A stretch of DNA of 64,000 bases from Verticillium longisporum (Eukaryota > Ascomycota > Sordariomycetes > Glomerellales > Plectosphaerellaceae): positions 6,689,011 to 6,753,010 of the forward strand of contig JAETXT010000002.1 of NCBI GenBank assembly GCA_019188255.1, given 5' to 3'. Both the position numbers and the translations under genes were made by a program. This document shows, piece after piece, positions 22,461 to 31,997 of the stretch. The notes under the pieces are model-generated. The model ran no database searches, was not told where the DNA came from, and saw nothing but the letters and a program-made list of their open reading frames with translations. Position 1 is the first letter of the stretch. Each line of letters starts with the position of its first letter.

Positions 22461-22714
22461 ATCCCTTTAGTGCCTAAATTTGGCCTCAGTATATACATTG
22501 ATCACCGCTTGCCTAATGAGCTTCGATGTAGATCTGAGCAAGTACAAGCTCAGTACATAATTGAGGGCAGGTATATCTATGAGATATAGGTAATATATAG
22601 GCATCTAGATATACTGCTCGCTATATCCTTTAATTTAATTAGCGATATTTATTTTCTATTACTCGGCTATCGATTATACGAAGTACTGAGGCCAAATTTA
22701 GGCACTAAAGGGAT
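22461..22714. mobile_element. MITE-like element with 31-bp perfect inverted repeats
   Basis: Bases 22461-22491 (start ATCCCTTTAGTGCC, end CCTCAGTA) are the exact reverse complement of 22684-22714. The 254-bp unit is non-coding and AT-rich inside. The size and ends suit a miniature inverted-repeat DNA transposon. A target duplication could not be proven: TA on the left faces TG on the right. Confidence 0.75.
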
Positions 22715-22923
22715 GAAACCGCAATATTACCACCAATATATATTAACACCCGTAGAGGTCAGGTATAGCCGCAGCAGGCCCGGACCCCTACAATACTTGA
22801 GCGTATAGCGCGAAATACGGCACGTCTACGGATAATAGCGCCACTGCTCACAGTATTTGAACCTAACCGAAGTCCACGAAGCGTAACGACCAAGCTTGAA
22901 CAATTTACATCAACACTACCACC

Positions 22924-23340
22924 ACAGATAGGCTACTAGGTCTTCTGTTACCCCGACAATGTTTGCGCCATCCCACAACGACGACTCGCCCGATAGAACA
23001 GCGTCAGCCCCCTCACAAAGAAGCAGCATATAGTAGACCTGTTACTGAGCAAGAGGAGTACGCTCGTCAATAGCCTATGTGAGCCTCTCTTCTTACTTGA
23101 TGTGGTAGATAAGGCCACGGAGCCTGCCCTTAGAGCCGACGACAATGGCGTAGAGCCGTGAAGTAGGGAGTTCAGAGGGAGAGAGCCCAGAGGCGGCGAT
23201 CCTGTCGTGTTTTCCGATTTTGTTTCGGGTAGCTTCTGTGGACACAGACGACTTGTAGAAAAAGGAGTGGTCGTGAACAAGCAGTATATGTGCTCAAGTT
23301 TCGCTTGGCAGCAACGTGTCGCTGGGCTGCGGGAAGACAA
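22924..23340 (-). pseudogene. decayed reading frame, unknown family
   Basis: On the minus strand one frame runs through SFFYKSSVSTEATRNKIG, GLSPSELPTSRLYAIVVG, SKGRLRGLIYHIK, then stop, EERLT, stop, AIDERTPLAQ, stop, QVYYMLLLCEGADAVLSG and WDGANIVGVTEDLVAYLWW. Each stop (TAA, TAG, TAA) would be glutamine if C-to-T changed. It reads like protein that lost function by RIP-type mutation. I do not recognise the family, and cannot tell a host gene from a transposon fragment. Confidence 0.4.
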
Positions 23341-23378
23341 CTTTACCCAGCCAACACATGCTTCCAGGACCTCACGAC

Positions 23379-25780
23379 CTACACATTGACTATTGCCTTC
23401 TGATCCTGTTGGGCATCACGGAGGACGGCCTTAACTAAGGAATACAACCCCGGTTCCTCCCGCTCCCATGGCCTATCCATTGGGAAAATTTGACGTCGTA
23501 GCCTATTAACCCACGGGATAAGAGGCGAGTAATAGACCGTGAAATGGTCCGTGGCTGTCTCCAGAAAAATGCCCTCCTTCGCCACCGTACCCAGCTTCAG
23601 TTTTGCTAGCTCCTTCATATCAGCGTAGTTCCACTCATCGAACTCTGGGATGACTCTTCCCTTATCTGACCCATTGTAATGGATGCATATCCAGAAGAGC
23701 ACCCAGAAAAAGGACTCGAGGTCGTGCATGAACGAATGCTGCTCCCCTAGCAAGGCCCCAATTGCCATAAAGGCCCTTGTACCGGTCTTCCCCTTTGCTC
23801 CCGAAGTATCGCTTCGTTGCTCCCTGATGGCGAGGTCAAGGTCAATTAAGAACGAAGGCCAGGACGGGTTGTCACTATCCTCATTGATCATAAGATTGTT
23901 GATGGATATGTCTCTGTGGAGGATGCCCGCCCTGTGCAAAGACTCGTGACCATTAACACAGCCCTCCAAGGCGGCAAGCAGTGCCGATCGAGAGCTCGCC
24001 TTGTAGATGGGCTTGCCATAATCTTGGAGAATGACACGCCGATGTACCCGATTTGGCAGTCCGGTGGTAGCCTTTGTTGGAGATACGGAGCAGGATCGCT
24101 TGTTTGGGGGTAAGGCAGAATCGGTCTGGCTAGATGGCCGCTTCCTGCTGGTACTGGCACGGCCCATCCGCGGCGCATCCGTTGTTGGTATATCGCTTAG
24201 TGGCAAGCGGCGTCCTGGACGGTAGTTCGTGGCTGTCATCATGTCCAGTCCCCGTCGAATATTATTCTGAACATCATCGTCCGTCTCACGAATCTGAACC
24301 GTTTCGTGGTAGTAATGCCGGGCCAAGTTAACAACGCCTTTGTCCGCCGCCTCATACAACAGGTCGCCCTCCTCATCGCGTTCAGGGTATTGCCACGAAT
24401 CCTTAATGACAAGAAACATCTCCGGGTGCCCTTCGGGGTGCGCTTTCCAGCAAGTCGTCGCCCGACCGGCTATACGACGCGCCCGTAGCATTACTTCGTC
24501 GATAATGATCCGCTCCGTGGAACCGTTCCGCTCGATCTCGATGAAGCGCTCGTGGTTTGCTGCCAGTATTGTTGGATCAAACCCAAGTTCTTCGTCGCTC
24601 ATCCAAAGAAAGCCAAGGACCGTGAATACGAACCGATACCCGTCGTTATTGATATTAAATTGCTCAGATGCGATGCCGCCAACCCTGTCGAAAGCCCATA
24701 CCCTCATGAGAGACCCGCAGATCGTAAAGGCCAAGACGAAACGACGGGTGTCCTGTACAGCAAGCACTTCCCTCGCATACCTCCCAAGATCAAGCCAGGC
24801 CTCCGAAGCTTTATCGGCGGATGGGTTACTCTTCAGCTCGCCCGGCACGAGAATCTGGGACCAGTGATATATCGAGTCTTTCCTAGCCTCCGGGTTACTC
24901 ATAAACCCAACGTCCATCTTGCGTCTCCCTACAGAACCATCAATCGGCTGGTTGGGCTTTGCCAAAAGTCTTCGTCCAGATCGGCGTCCTGGAATCAACT
25001 GGGGGTCATCTGAGAATGCCGCAAGCTTCTCGCTGAATCCCGTAAACCAGCTCAGCACATCATCTTGATTCGCGTCTTTGGGCCACCCCTCCCAACCATC
25101 GTCGAACTTTGGATCGCTACCTTCCAGGCACTGCTCGAAGAACGTCCTGGATCCCGTCTCCAAGTTGGCCACATCTCCAAAGTATTTCTCGTGGAAGTTG
25201 CGGAGCCCGATATATAGAAGGCCTAGCTCCTCCTTCAGCACATCATCCACATGTTTACGGTGCTCGGACGAGTTTGCGAAGCTGCTAGTATTGCGCAGCC
25301 ATGGTGTTTGTTGGAGGGAAGATGCTATCGGGCGAGGGGGCGGGGTGGATTCGGCAGCGGCGTCATAGACTTGTTTCCAGAGGGCATTGTCGGGTTCGTG
25401 GGCGATGGCAGATCTCAGGAGAGGTTCGATGTGATCGAGGTTGAAGTCGTCGGAGTTGATTGCTAAATTAAGCCTCGACAGATCGCTGAAGAGATTTTTC
25501 CCCCGGCCACTGGAAGCAAGCAAACGAGAGGCGCGAAGAATTTGCAATGCTACGAGGAGGTCAAGGGCGAGATTCTGGATATCTTCACAAAAGTCAGGGG
25601 ATGACGTTGACAAGTACTGTGCGGTCTGTTCTTACCTTCTTGGCGGAGCTGCTGCAACGCATCAGGAGTACAGGAGACTCCGGCGCCCTCGCAGGCAGAA
25701 ACGAACGATTTGCGAAAGGCATCAAGGCCGTTTCCAATGGGATTGTCCTTGATGATCTTTGACCGCAATGGATCGTCCAT
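23379..25780 (-). CDS. FunK1-type fungal protein kinase
   Basis: 782-aa protein of the fungus-specific FunK1 kinase group. Exon 1 25780-25636 (MDDPLRSKIIKDNPIGNGLD .. CTPDALQQLRQE) and exon 2 25582-23379 are joined over a 53-nt intron (gtaaga .. ctgac .. gaag) and sum to 783 codons. Typical parts: the N-terminal helical segment; KMDVGFM; WSQILVPGELKSNP; RFVLAFTICGSLMRVWAFDR; a middle basic S/P-rich insert (SRKRPSSQTD); the catalytic loop AGILHRDISINNLMI; LIDLDLAIRE in place of the DFG motif; TGTRAFMAIGAL; HDLESFFWVLFWICIHYNG. These kinases are often expanded in filamentous fungi and near transposons; substrates are mostly unknown. The frame is intact despite RIP-marked neighbours. Confidence 0.9.
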
Positions 25781-26226
25781 AGTGATGGGATGCTCGCGAG
25801 GAAGGAAGATGTACCGAAGGCGCGTTTCGTGACGCTTGGATCCGCATGGATCAGCACCAGCCACCCAGAAACCCACGAAACAGGGCACAGACCAGTTGGA
25901 TAGTTCATAATGTGTTGAGCCAATCAACATGGATGGATTGCTTACTCATCCTCGGACCACTTCTTGGCCCAGGGCACCGAGGCAACGCTGAACACCCTGG
26001 ACCAAGAAGGGGTGCTAGAAGCTGCCCAGCGGAGTGTCGCTACTAAATGGCCGTTCAGGTGCTCCTTAGGGCACTTGCTTACGGCTACTTCGGTAGAGAC
26101 CGGCAGCATAGCCCTTTGATTATATAGTTCACCGATCTTTATGCGAGTACAATCTTTCACACCGTAAGGAGGCAGCTATCCGCCGTGTTTGATCCCGATC
26201 TAATTTGTGGCGTCCTGTTAGTACGA
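25781..26226. other. intergenic between divergent FunK1 and small Cys gene
   Basis: Presumed shared promoter region of about 450 bp; no specific motif assigned. Confidence 0.35.
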
Positions 26227-26436
26227 ATGTGTACGTCAAAGTATACCAAGTATACATGCGGCTGCAAGAAAGAGATGGAGTTCATACAGTGCCCGCAGCG
26301 CCAGGGATGCAAGGTTCAATGCCATCCGGTTAACAAGACCTGGGGCAAGGATTCGACGAAGTACTGTTCAAGACACTTGGTCAAACCAGACGCACCAGTG
26401 AAATACACGGACCAAGATGGACAGGTTATGGAATAG
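26227..26436 (+). CDS. small cysteine-rich conserved fungal protein, unknown function
   Basis: 69-aa protein starting MCTSKYTKYTCGC, with a C-x8-C-x-C pattern, then FIQCPQRQGCKVQC, and KYCSRHL near the C-terminus. This layout (MCT..Y.CGC .. Y/FIQC .. C .. C..H) recurs in small, unsecreted fungal proteins of unknown role. The reading frame extends upstream to 26185, but the cysteine pattern starts at the ATG at 26227, which I prefer. No signal peptide, so it is not an obvious effector. Cysteines could bind zinc. Confidence 0.6.
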   Translation: MCTSKYTKYTCGCKKEMEFIQCPQRQGCKVQCHPVNKTWGKDSTKYCSRHLVKPDAPVKYTDQDGQVME

Positions 26437-26535
26437 TGAGGCAAGGCTTATGAACTCTGGGGCTGTATTGAAACGACGAATTGTACGGTAGCATGTCTAT
26501 GGTTTTGACCGCTTTCTGGATTCTGCCTGTTCACG

Positions 26536-27480
26536 CTATCGAAAATGTCCTAAAAAGCCATCGTGCGAATAAACTTTGTCGCGAGCCTCGAATGCCCATT
26601 TCTCGCCCCTGAAGCCGATGATGTCCTTTTCGAGAGCAAATTGACATCCGGCACACGATATTCCGTGTTCGATCTTGCCGGTTCGTCTATCATCATACGG
26701 CAGTGCGCACGACCCCATAAAGTTGAACTTTTGATTTCGTCCCGAGCTCACCGGCGGTGCCTGTGCTAGTGCATGCGGTTGTCGACCGGAAGCAAGTATG
26801 GCATGATGAACAGCAACGATCGTAATACGGGATTTGTGTGTGGATTCCTTCATCGAGTATCCCACGTAAAGTTTTGAATGACTCAAGTTGGTCTAATTCG
26901 ACCTTGGTCAAGTGGAATTGTTTACGGGCAGCGGCAACAGTTTGCAATTGGGTTTCCGGAGCCTCTTGGAGGCACTGGAAACAGCATCGATTCCAGGTCA
27001 AGAGGGATACAAACCCGCCGAATTCGCTACAGAAAGTACAAGCCTTGGTACATAGGACATGGTAAAAGTCCATAAGAGAGACGCCGATAGCGAGCCGTGT
27101 TCGTGATAAAGCGCAGAGAAGGTTTAGTCCTTACGAGACCGCCATCTGATACTGCTTCAGAGAGCCTGCCGTTTCTCTCGACCTGAGATTCGTTTGCCGA
27201 AAGTTGAATAGAGAATATATATGTCTAGACGTGACAAGACGTCGTGCAAGAGTTCGAGGGGTAGCCGATCGAGGGAGCTGAGTCCTGTATAAGAAGTCCG
27301 TCGAAAAGGAGCTCCTATTGACGGACGAATACCGACGTGTTCGCGAGGCGAGAACCATATCACAGAGCGACAGTAATCTTTACGATGGTAGGCGGCGGCC
27401 CATACAATGGCATCGGTCTGCTCGTGGCTGAAACGGTATTCGGTGGCGGAGCGATAACCGCGAGGCATAACATCAGCCAT
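26536..27480 (-). pseudogene. F-box protein pseudogene
   Basis: Starts MADVMPRGYRSATEYRF, continues EQTDAIVWAAAYHRKDYC and RPSIGAPFRRTSYTGLSS, then the F-box LDRLPLELLHDVLSRLDI. Three clear lesions follow. (1) Near 27218, two extra bases in an AT-dinucleotide run shift the frame; SLFNFRQTNLRS continues in the new frame. (2) A TAA codon near 27150, directly after QYQMAVS; the same frame goes on GLNLLCALSRTRLAIGVSLMDFYHVL. (3) Near 26855, a +1 or -2 shift between SFKTLRGI and SMKESTHKSRITIV. The rest (KFNFMGSCALPYDDRRT, HGISCAGCQ, GEKWAFEARDKVY) follows to a TAG at 26536-26538, perhaps itself a mutated tryptophan codon. F-box proteins recruit substrates to SCF ubiquitin ligases; this copy should be non-functional. 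Confidence 0.82.
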
Positions 27481-28875
27481 TTTTGACGTGTGTCGGCACG
27501 CCTGAGTGAAAGACGCGAGGGCCTGAGACGTCGCTGGCGGGTGACGATGATGTAGCGTTCGGTCGCGTTTGTACACGGCCTGCCACGGGATGGTCTGCAG
27601 GTATCGTCTACCTCGGAAAGTAACGACAGTGATTACCCAGAGCTAAGATATCGCGTACCGCCCTCTTTATAGGCGGCGCTGCGTTTGGCTTTGTTTGTAG
27701 TGGCAATCAGTGCGAATGGTTTACCTCTGGACGAGACTTCGGCCAATTCGGAGAGAGGCGAGCTTTCCCTTTCCCTGGTCACCCACCCCGACGTTGTATA
27801 GCTAGGCATTTTTAATCGGGCGGTGCTTTCTGTTCCTCAGGATACCCCTCCCGAAACTGGTGGATTTGCATCCCCAGACACCCGTCGCCGTCCACGTTTC
27901 GCAGACCACCACAACTTCGAGATGCCATTCGCCGAAACACACAAATCAAGCGCACATGGTACCTTAAGCAGTCGGCCCCCTTGCCGCCTGCTGGACCATG
28001 GCAGGGAGGAACCACAATACGGTGACTGAGCCTAGGAAAAAGAATACTAAGTAGGAAGGCCTGTTAGAGTGGATATTGTTATATGGATGACCTTGGAATA
28101 CTTTTCATATTAGCATCGTCGATCAGGTTTAAAGATACGCTGAAGTTAGATGTCGAGTTTTCTCACACATTGGAGTCACTAACACCGGACTTCAAGTCCT
28201 ATAGTGAACAATGGTTCAGCTCCTAGTGCCTACTCTTAGCACACCTTACAATTCTCCCCCTGGTGAAACGGTTTGCTGCTGCGGAGCACTCACTACGTTC
28301 ACAGAAACGCGTATTCAGTCCTACTCTACGCACACTCGGCGAAACGACCCTTAGTAACCCGATCAGGCCCTTCGTCACATCTTACATTCATATACCTATA
28401 TTTAAATAATAATGACACTTCCACAATATACTCAACATCATGTGTATAGAAGTGTATATCTAGTTATGAAGATGGATATTAAACTAGGTAGGTAGTTACT
28501 TGACTAGGAATATCGTTAGTCAAGAATGTAGTACTAACGATCTATGTAATGAATAGAGCTGAGGGTTAGGGTTACTCGAGCTGTATCGAAATTGAATTAC
28601 CACTAAAGCGGCATGGACGCTGCCTACATCGTTGTATGCATTTATCAGGTGCCAAGGCCGACCACGCTACGGCTTAGCCACCACGCGTGCATCGGATCGT
28701 CACATTTGCTCCTGCACCCAAAAAACATTATCCACTCTGTTCGACTGAGCATCGCCAACCACCACCCGCGCCGACGACAACCCTCGACATCTCCCGACGC
28801 TCCAACACAGACGCGAAACGGCTTCTTTCCATTGAGACAGGCCAATACTGGCATCAGCTGAAGCATTCCGTCAAC
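27481..28875. other. intergenic, edge of accessory island
   Basis: 1.4 kb without a recognised gene. Around 28.38-28.56 kb base composition becomes AT-rich and a short TTAGGGTTA run occurs at about 28565. 28.15-28.35 kb loosely resembles a retrotransposon non-coding part but I could not pair it with a second copy. The last 200 bp are the SF3A1 5' UTR. Confidence 0.35.
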
Positions 28876-29856
28876 ATGGCCTCGGCCGCGACGAACGGCG
28901 ATGCCGCCGCGGCTCTCGACGACATCAAGCCCCCCGCCGGTGTCGTGCTCCCGCCGCGCGAGATCCGCAACGTCCTCGAGAAGACGGCGGGCTACGTGGC
29001 GCGCAACGGATTCGTGTTCGAGGACAGGATCCGCGAGAAGGAGCGCGCCAACCCCAAGTTCAGCTTCCTCAACACGGCCGACGCCTACTACGCCTTTTAC
29101 CAGTGGCGGCTCGAGGAGATCAAGGCCGGGCGCGGCACGGCCATCGCCGCGGGACGCGCCAACGAGGCGGCGGCGGCGGCGGCGGCTGAGAAGCCCAAGG
29201 GCCCCCAAGCCGGCCGACTTTCAGTTCTCGGCGCGCATGCCGCGGCTCAGCCAGAAGGACCTCGACGTCATCCGGCTGACGGCGCTGTTCGTGGCCAAGA
29301 ACGGGCGTCAGTTCATGACGCAGCTGGCGCAGCGCGAGGCCGGCAGCGCGCAGTTTCACTTTCTCATCCCGAACCACACCTTTCACAACTTTTTCCAGCA
29401 CCAGGTCGACCAGTACACGGCGCTGCTGCGGACGACGGGCCTCGGCGGCGAGGGCGGCAAGCTGCAGCAGGAGATCACGGCCGAGCTGCAGGGCAACGTC
29501 GACGACAAGTACAGGGTGCTGGCGCGGGCGCGGCAGCGGGCCGAGTACGCCCGCTTCCAGGAGGCCGAGAAGGTCAAGAGAGAGCAGGAGACGGAGAAGA
29601 AGCGCGAGGAGTTTGCGCGCATCGACTGGAACGACTTTGTCGTCGTCGAGACGATTGTCTTCAACGACGCCGACGAGCAGGCCAACCTGCCGCCGCCGAC
29701 GAACCTGGCCGACCTGCAGTACGCGTCTCTCGAGGAGAGGAACAATGCGTCGATTGGCGGCAATTTCCGCATCGAGGAGGCCATGCCCGACGAGGTCACC
29801 GACTACAATGCGACGTCGCTGCCCCTGCACAACAGCTACGCGCCGCAACAACCCCA

Positions 29857-29887
<31 letters not shown>

Positions 29888-30520
29888 GCATTTGAACAGA
29901 CACACGGACCGAACGGGCAGCCGCCGAGGAAGACGGCCGAAGAGGAGGAGGAAGACAGGCGGATCCAGGAGAGGAGCGACGCGCGCGCGCGGGAGCAGCA
30001 GGCGCGAGCCGAGGCACAGGGCGGCAGCGGGCCCATGAAGATCAAGGAGAACTACGTGCCGCGGGCGATGCAGCGGGCGGCGCAAGCGGTGCCGATGGCG
30101 CTGTGCCCGAACTGCAAGCAGCAGATTCCGATGGACGAGCTCGAGGCGCACATGAGGAGTGAGTGACCTCGACCCCCCCCCTTTTATCCTGTGGAGTTGT
30201 GTCGCAGCTAACACACCTGTCTAGTTGAACTGCTCGATCCTCGATGGAAGGACCAGAAGGCCAAGGCCGACGCGCGTTATGCGACGACGAACCTGTCGAC
30301 GGCTGATGTGGCCAACAATCTCAAGAGGTTGGCTAGCCAGCGCAGCGATGTGTTTGACGGCATCACGGGCCAGCCTCTGAGCGAAGAGGAGCAGGCTCGA
30401 CGGAAGAAGGCGGCGGTCCACGGCGTGGAGAATCCCAACATGGGGCCCAACCACATGCAAGGGCTTAATGTGAATGACCAGATCCGAGCGATCCACCAAA
30501 AGTTTTCGGATCGCAAGTAG
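28876..30520 (+). CDS. PRP21: splicing factor 3A subunit 1 (PRP21-like), one-base frameshift
   Basis: U2 snRNP SF3a subunit needed for prespliceosome assembly. Exon 1 28876-30158, exon 2 30225-30520; 66-nt intron (gtgagt .. gctaac .. ctag). Two SURP modules are visible: LPPREIRNVLEKTAGYVARN .. PKFSFLNTADAYYAFYQWRL, and LSQKDLDVIRLTALFVAKNG .. FHFLIPNHTFHNFFQHQVD. Then the PRP21-like region (WNDFVVVETIVFNDADE, LPPPTNLADLQYASL), a Q-run (about 29856-29888), MKIKENYVPRA, the CPNCKQQIPMDELEAHMR motif that binds other U2 proteins, and exon 2 ELLDPRWKDQKAKADAR. A run of five C (29202-29206) gives one surplus base (or lacks two) between EKPKG and PKPADFQF; summed exons are 3n+1. Because the factor is essential, an assembly error is likely. 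The product would be about 525 aa. Confidence 0.92.
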
Positions 30521-30542
30521 GGTAGGGTGAAGGGGGGATACT

Positions 30543-30590
30543 GCTGTACAATGTGTACGTCTGTACAATGTGTACGTCTGTACAATGTGG
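30543..30590. repeat. 17-bp tandem repeat in SF3A1 3' region
   Basis: Unit GTACAATGTGTACGTCT occurs twice with a third partial copy, just after the stop codon. Confidence 0.85.
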
Positions 30591-30797
30591 TGTGGTTGTA
30601 AGGCATTCGCCGTGTACACGAGAGGGTCCAGGTTCGATCATGGGGTAGCGAGCGAGAGTTCGCTGTAGCCGCACGAGAGGCTTTGCATAATGAAAAGTCG
30701 AGGGACAAGATCGATACTTTTCCTTTTTCCTCTGCCGATGGTGTCTGATGGCGATGAAAGTATGCACAAGGCTGCAGCTCGTGATGATGACATGGTA

Positions 30798-30848
30798 ACT
30801 ACCTAGGTAGGTACCTAGGTACGTAGGTACGTAGGTACGTAGGTACGA
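30798..30848. repeat. short tandem repeat of GTAGGTAC type
   Basis: Repeated TACGTAGG/TACCTAGG octamers between SF3A1 and SNX3. Confidence 0.8.
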
Positions 30849-31010
30849 GGTAGGCAGCCCCCCGCATCTGCAGCTTGTGCAGTTGATCTGAGGTAATGCG
30901 AGCTAGCATCTGCCATCCGAGCTTCTTCCCCCAGCAACACCACTAAAGGCACCTTTACCCCTCCTCGCCTGCTTTCCGATTGCCAGCAAAAAGCGGGAAT
31001 TCCTGTGACT

Positions 31011-31050
31011 GCGACCTGCAACCTGCAACCTGCAACCTGCGACCTACAAC
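31011..31050. repeat. 7-bp tandem repeat CTGCAAC
   Basis: Four to five CTGCAAC/CTGCGAC units in the SNX3 upstream region. Confidence 0.8.
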
Positions 31051-31073
31051 CAACGACCCGCGACTTCGACGAC

Positions 31074-31130
31074 CTCTCCCCTCCATCGCATCCTCTCCCC
31101 TCCATCGCATCCTCTCCCCTCCATCGTATC
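31074..31130. repeat. 19-bp tandem repeat, three copies
   Basis: Unit CTCTCCCCTCCATCGCATC three times in a row (third has GTATC). It lies in the pyrimidine-rich SNX3 promoter/5' UTR. Confidence 0.9.
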
Positions 31131-31278
31131 CTCCCCCCCGACACATCCTCTCTCCCGGCGACCCCCCGCCAACACCGCCAAAACGGCGTCCCGCGACCAA
31201 GACGGGGCTCACGCCCCCGGCGGCGGCGAGTCGCCCAACTCGCCGACCTCGCCCTTCCACCGTCCCATCCTCCAGGCC

Positions 31279-31997
31279 ATGCCCGACAACCGTCAGCAGT
31301 CGTTTGACGAGATCTACGGCCCGCCCGAGAACTTCCTCGAGATTGAGGTCCGCAACCCCGCACCCACGGCATGGGCCGCTCCATGTACACCGACTACGAG
31401 ATCCTCTGCCGCACAAACATCCCCGCCTTCAAGCTGCGCGCCTCGAGCGTCCGCCGCCGCTACTCCGACTTTGAGTACTTTCGCGACATTCTCGAGCGCG
31501 AGTCCGCCCGCGTCACCATCCCGCCGCTGCCCGGCAAGGTCTTCACGAACCGCTTCAGCGACGACGTCATCGAGGGCCGCCGCGCCGGCCTCGAAAAGTT
31601 CCTCAAGATTGTCGTCGGCCACCCCTCCTGCAGACCGGCAGCAAGGTCCTCGCCGCCTTTGTCCAAGGTATGCCGATGCCGCTGCTCACCACCTCTTCCT
31701 CCTCTTCCTCTCTTGCCTCCTGCTCTCTGCCCGAGACGCCGCCGGCCACCGCCCTGCACACACCCGTCGCCGCCGAGTCGCTGCGCGCCGCCGTCGCCGC
31801 CGAGCGCCAGCAGGCGGACCTCGTCTGGATCGTCGGCAGGACGAGGGGCAGGCGGCGGTCTTCCGTCCTGCAGCAGCAGCCGCCGCCCGCGGGCAGAGAC
31901 CGGGACCGCGACCAAGAGAGAGGCACTCCACAGCCGCGAGGGGACAGACAGCTGACGTGATGCCGCAGACCCCAACTGGGACCGCAATGCGTGGTGA
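31279..31997 (+). CDS. SNX3: sorting nexin-3 (PX domain), two one-base deletions
   Basis: Retromer-linked sorting nexin that binds PI3P on endosomes (Snx3/Grd19). Starts [20 protein letters not shown]; the PX domain follows with [37 protein letters not shown], the PI3P-binding [15 protein letters not shown] and [19 protein letters not shown] 301-nt intron (31668-31968, gtatgc .. gctgac .. gcag) leads to a 29-nt last exon encoding DPNWDRNAW. Two single C deletions break the frame: in 31356-31359 (after EVRNP) and in 31622-31625 (after VVGHP). Adding both bases back in count gives 140 codons, so the product is 139 aa, the normal SNX3 length. This points to assembly errors rather than two mutations in a short conserved gene. 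Confidence 0.88.

Noticed and set aside
28150..28450. Possible LTR or non-coding retrotransposon piece
   Set aside because: Some sequence feel of a retrotransposon leader but no second copy, no target duplication and no coding part.
28560..28580. TTAGGGTTA-like interstitial telomere motif
   Set aside because: Only about two units; too short to separate from chance, and no array or terminus nearby.
29120..30214. 364-codon minus-strand open frame opposite SF3A1
   Set aside because: L/R-rich antisense shadow including a poly-L from the Q-run.
30560..30650. tRNA-Val-like stretch with a TTCGATC loop after SF3A1
   Set aside because: T-stem has mismatches, the anticodon stem does not pair and it overlaps the 17-bp repeat; not a tRNA gene.
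31005..31307. Proline/arginine-rich open frame before SNX3
   Set aside because: Caused by tandem pyrimidine repeats; no start context or domain. The open frame directly upstream of the SNX3 ATG also lacks an ATG.
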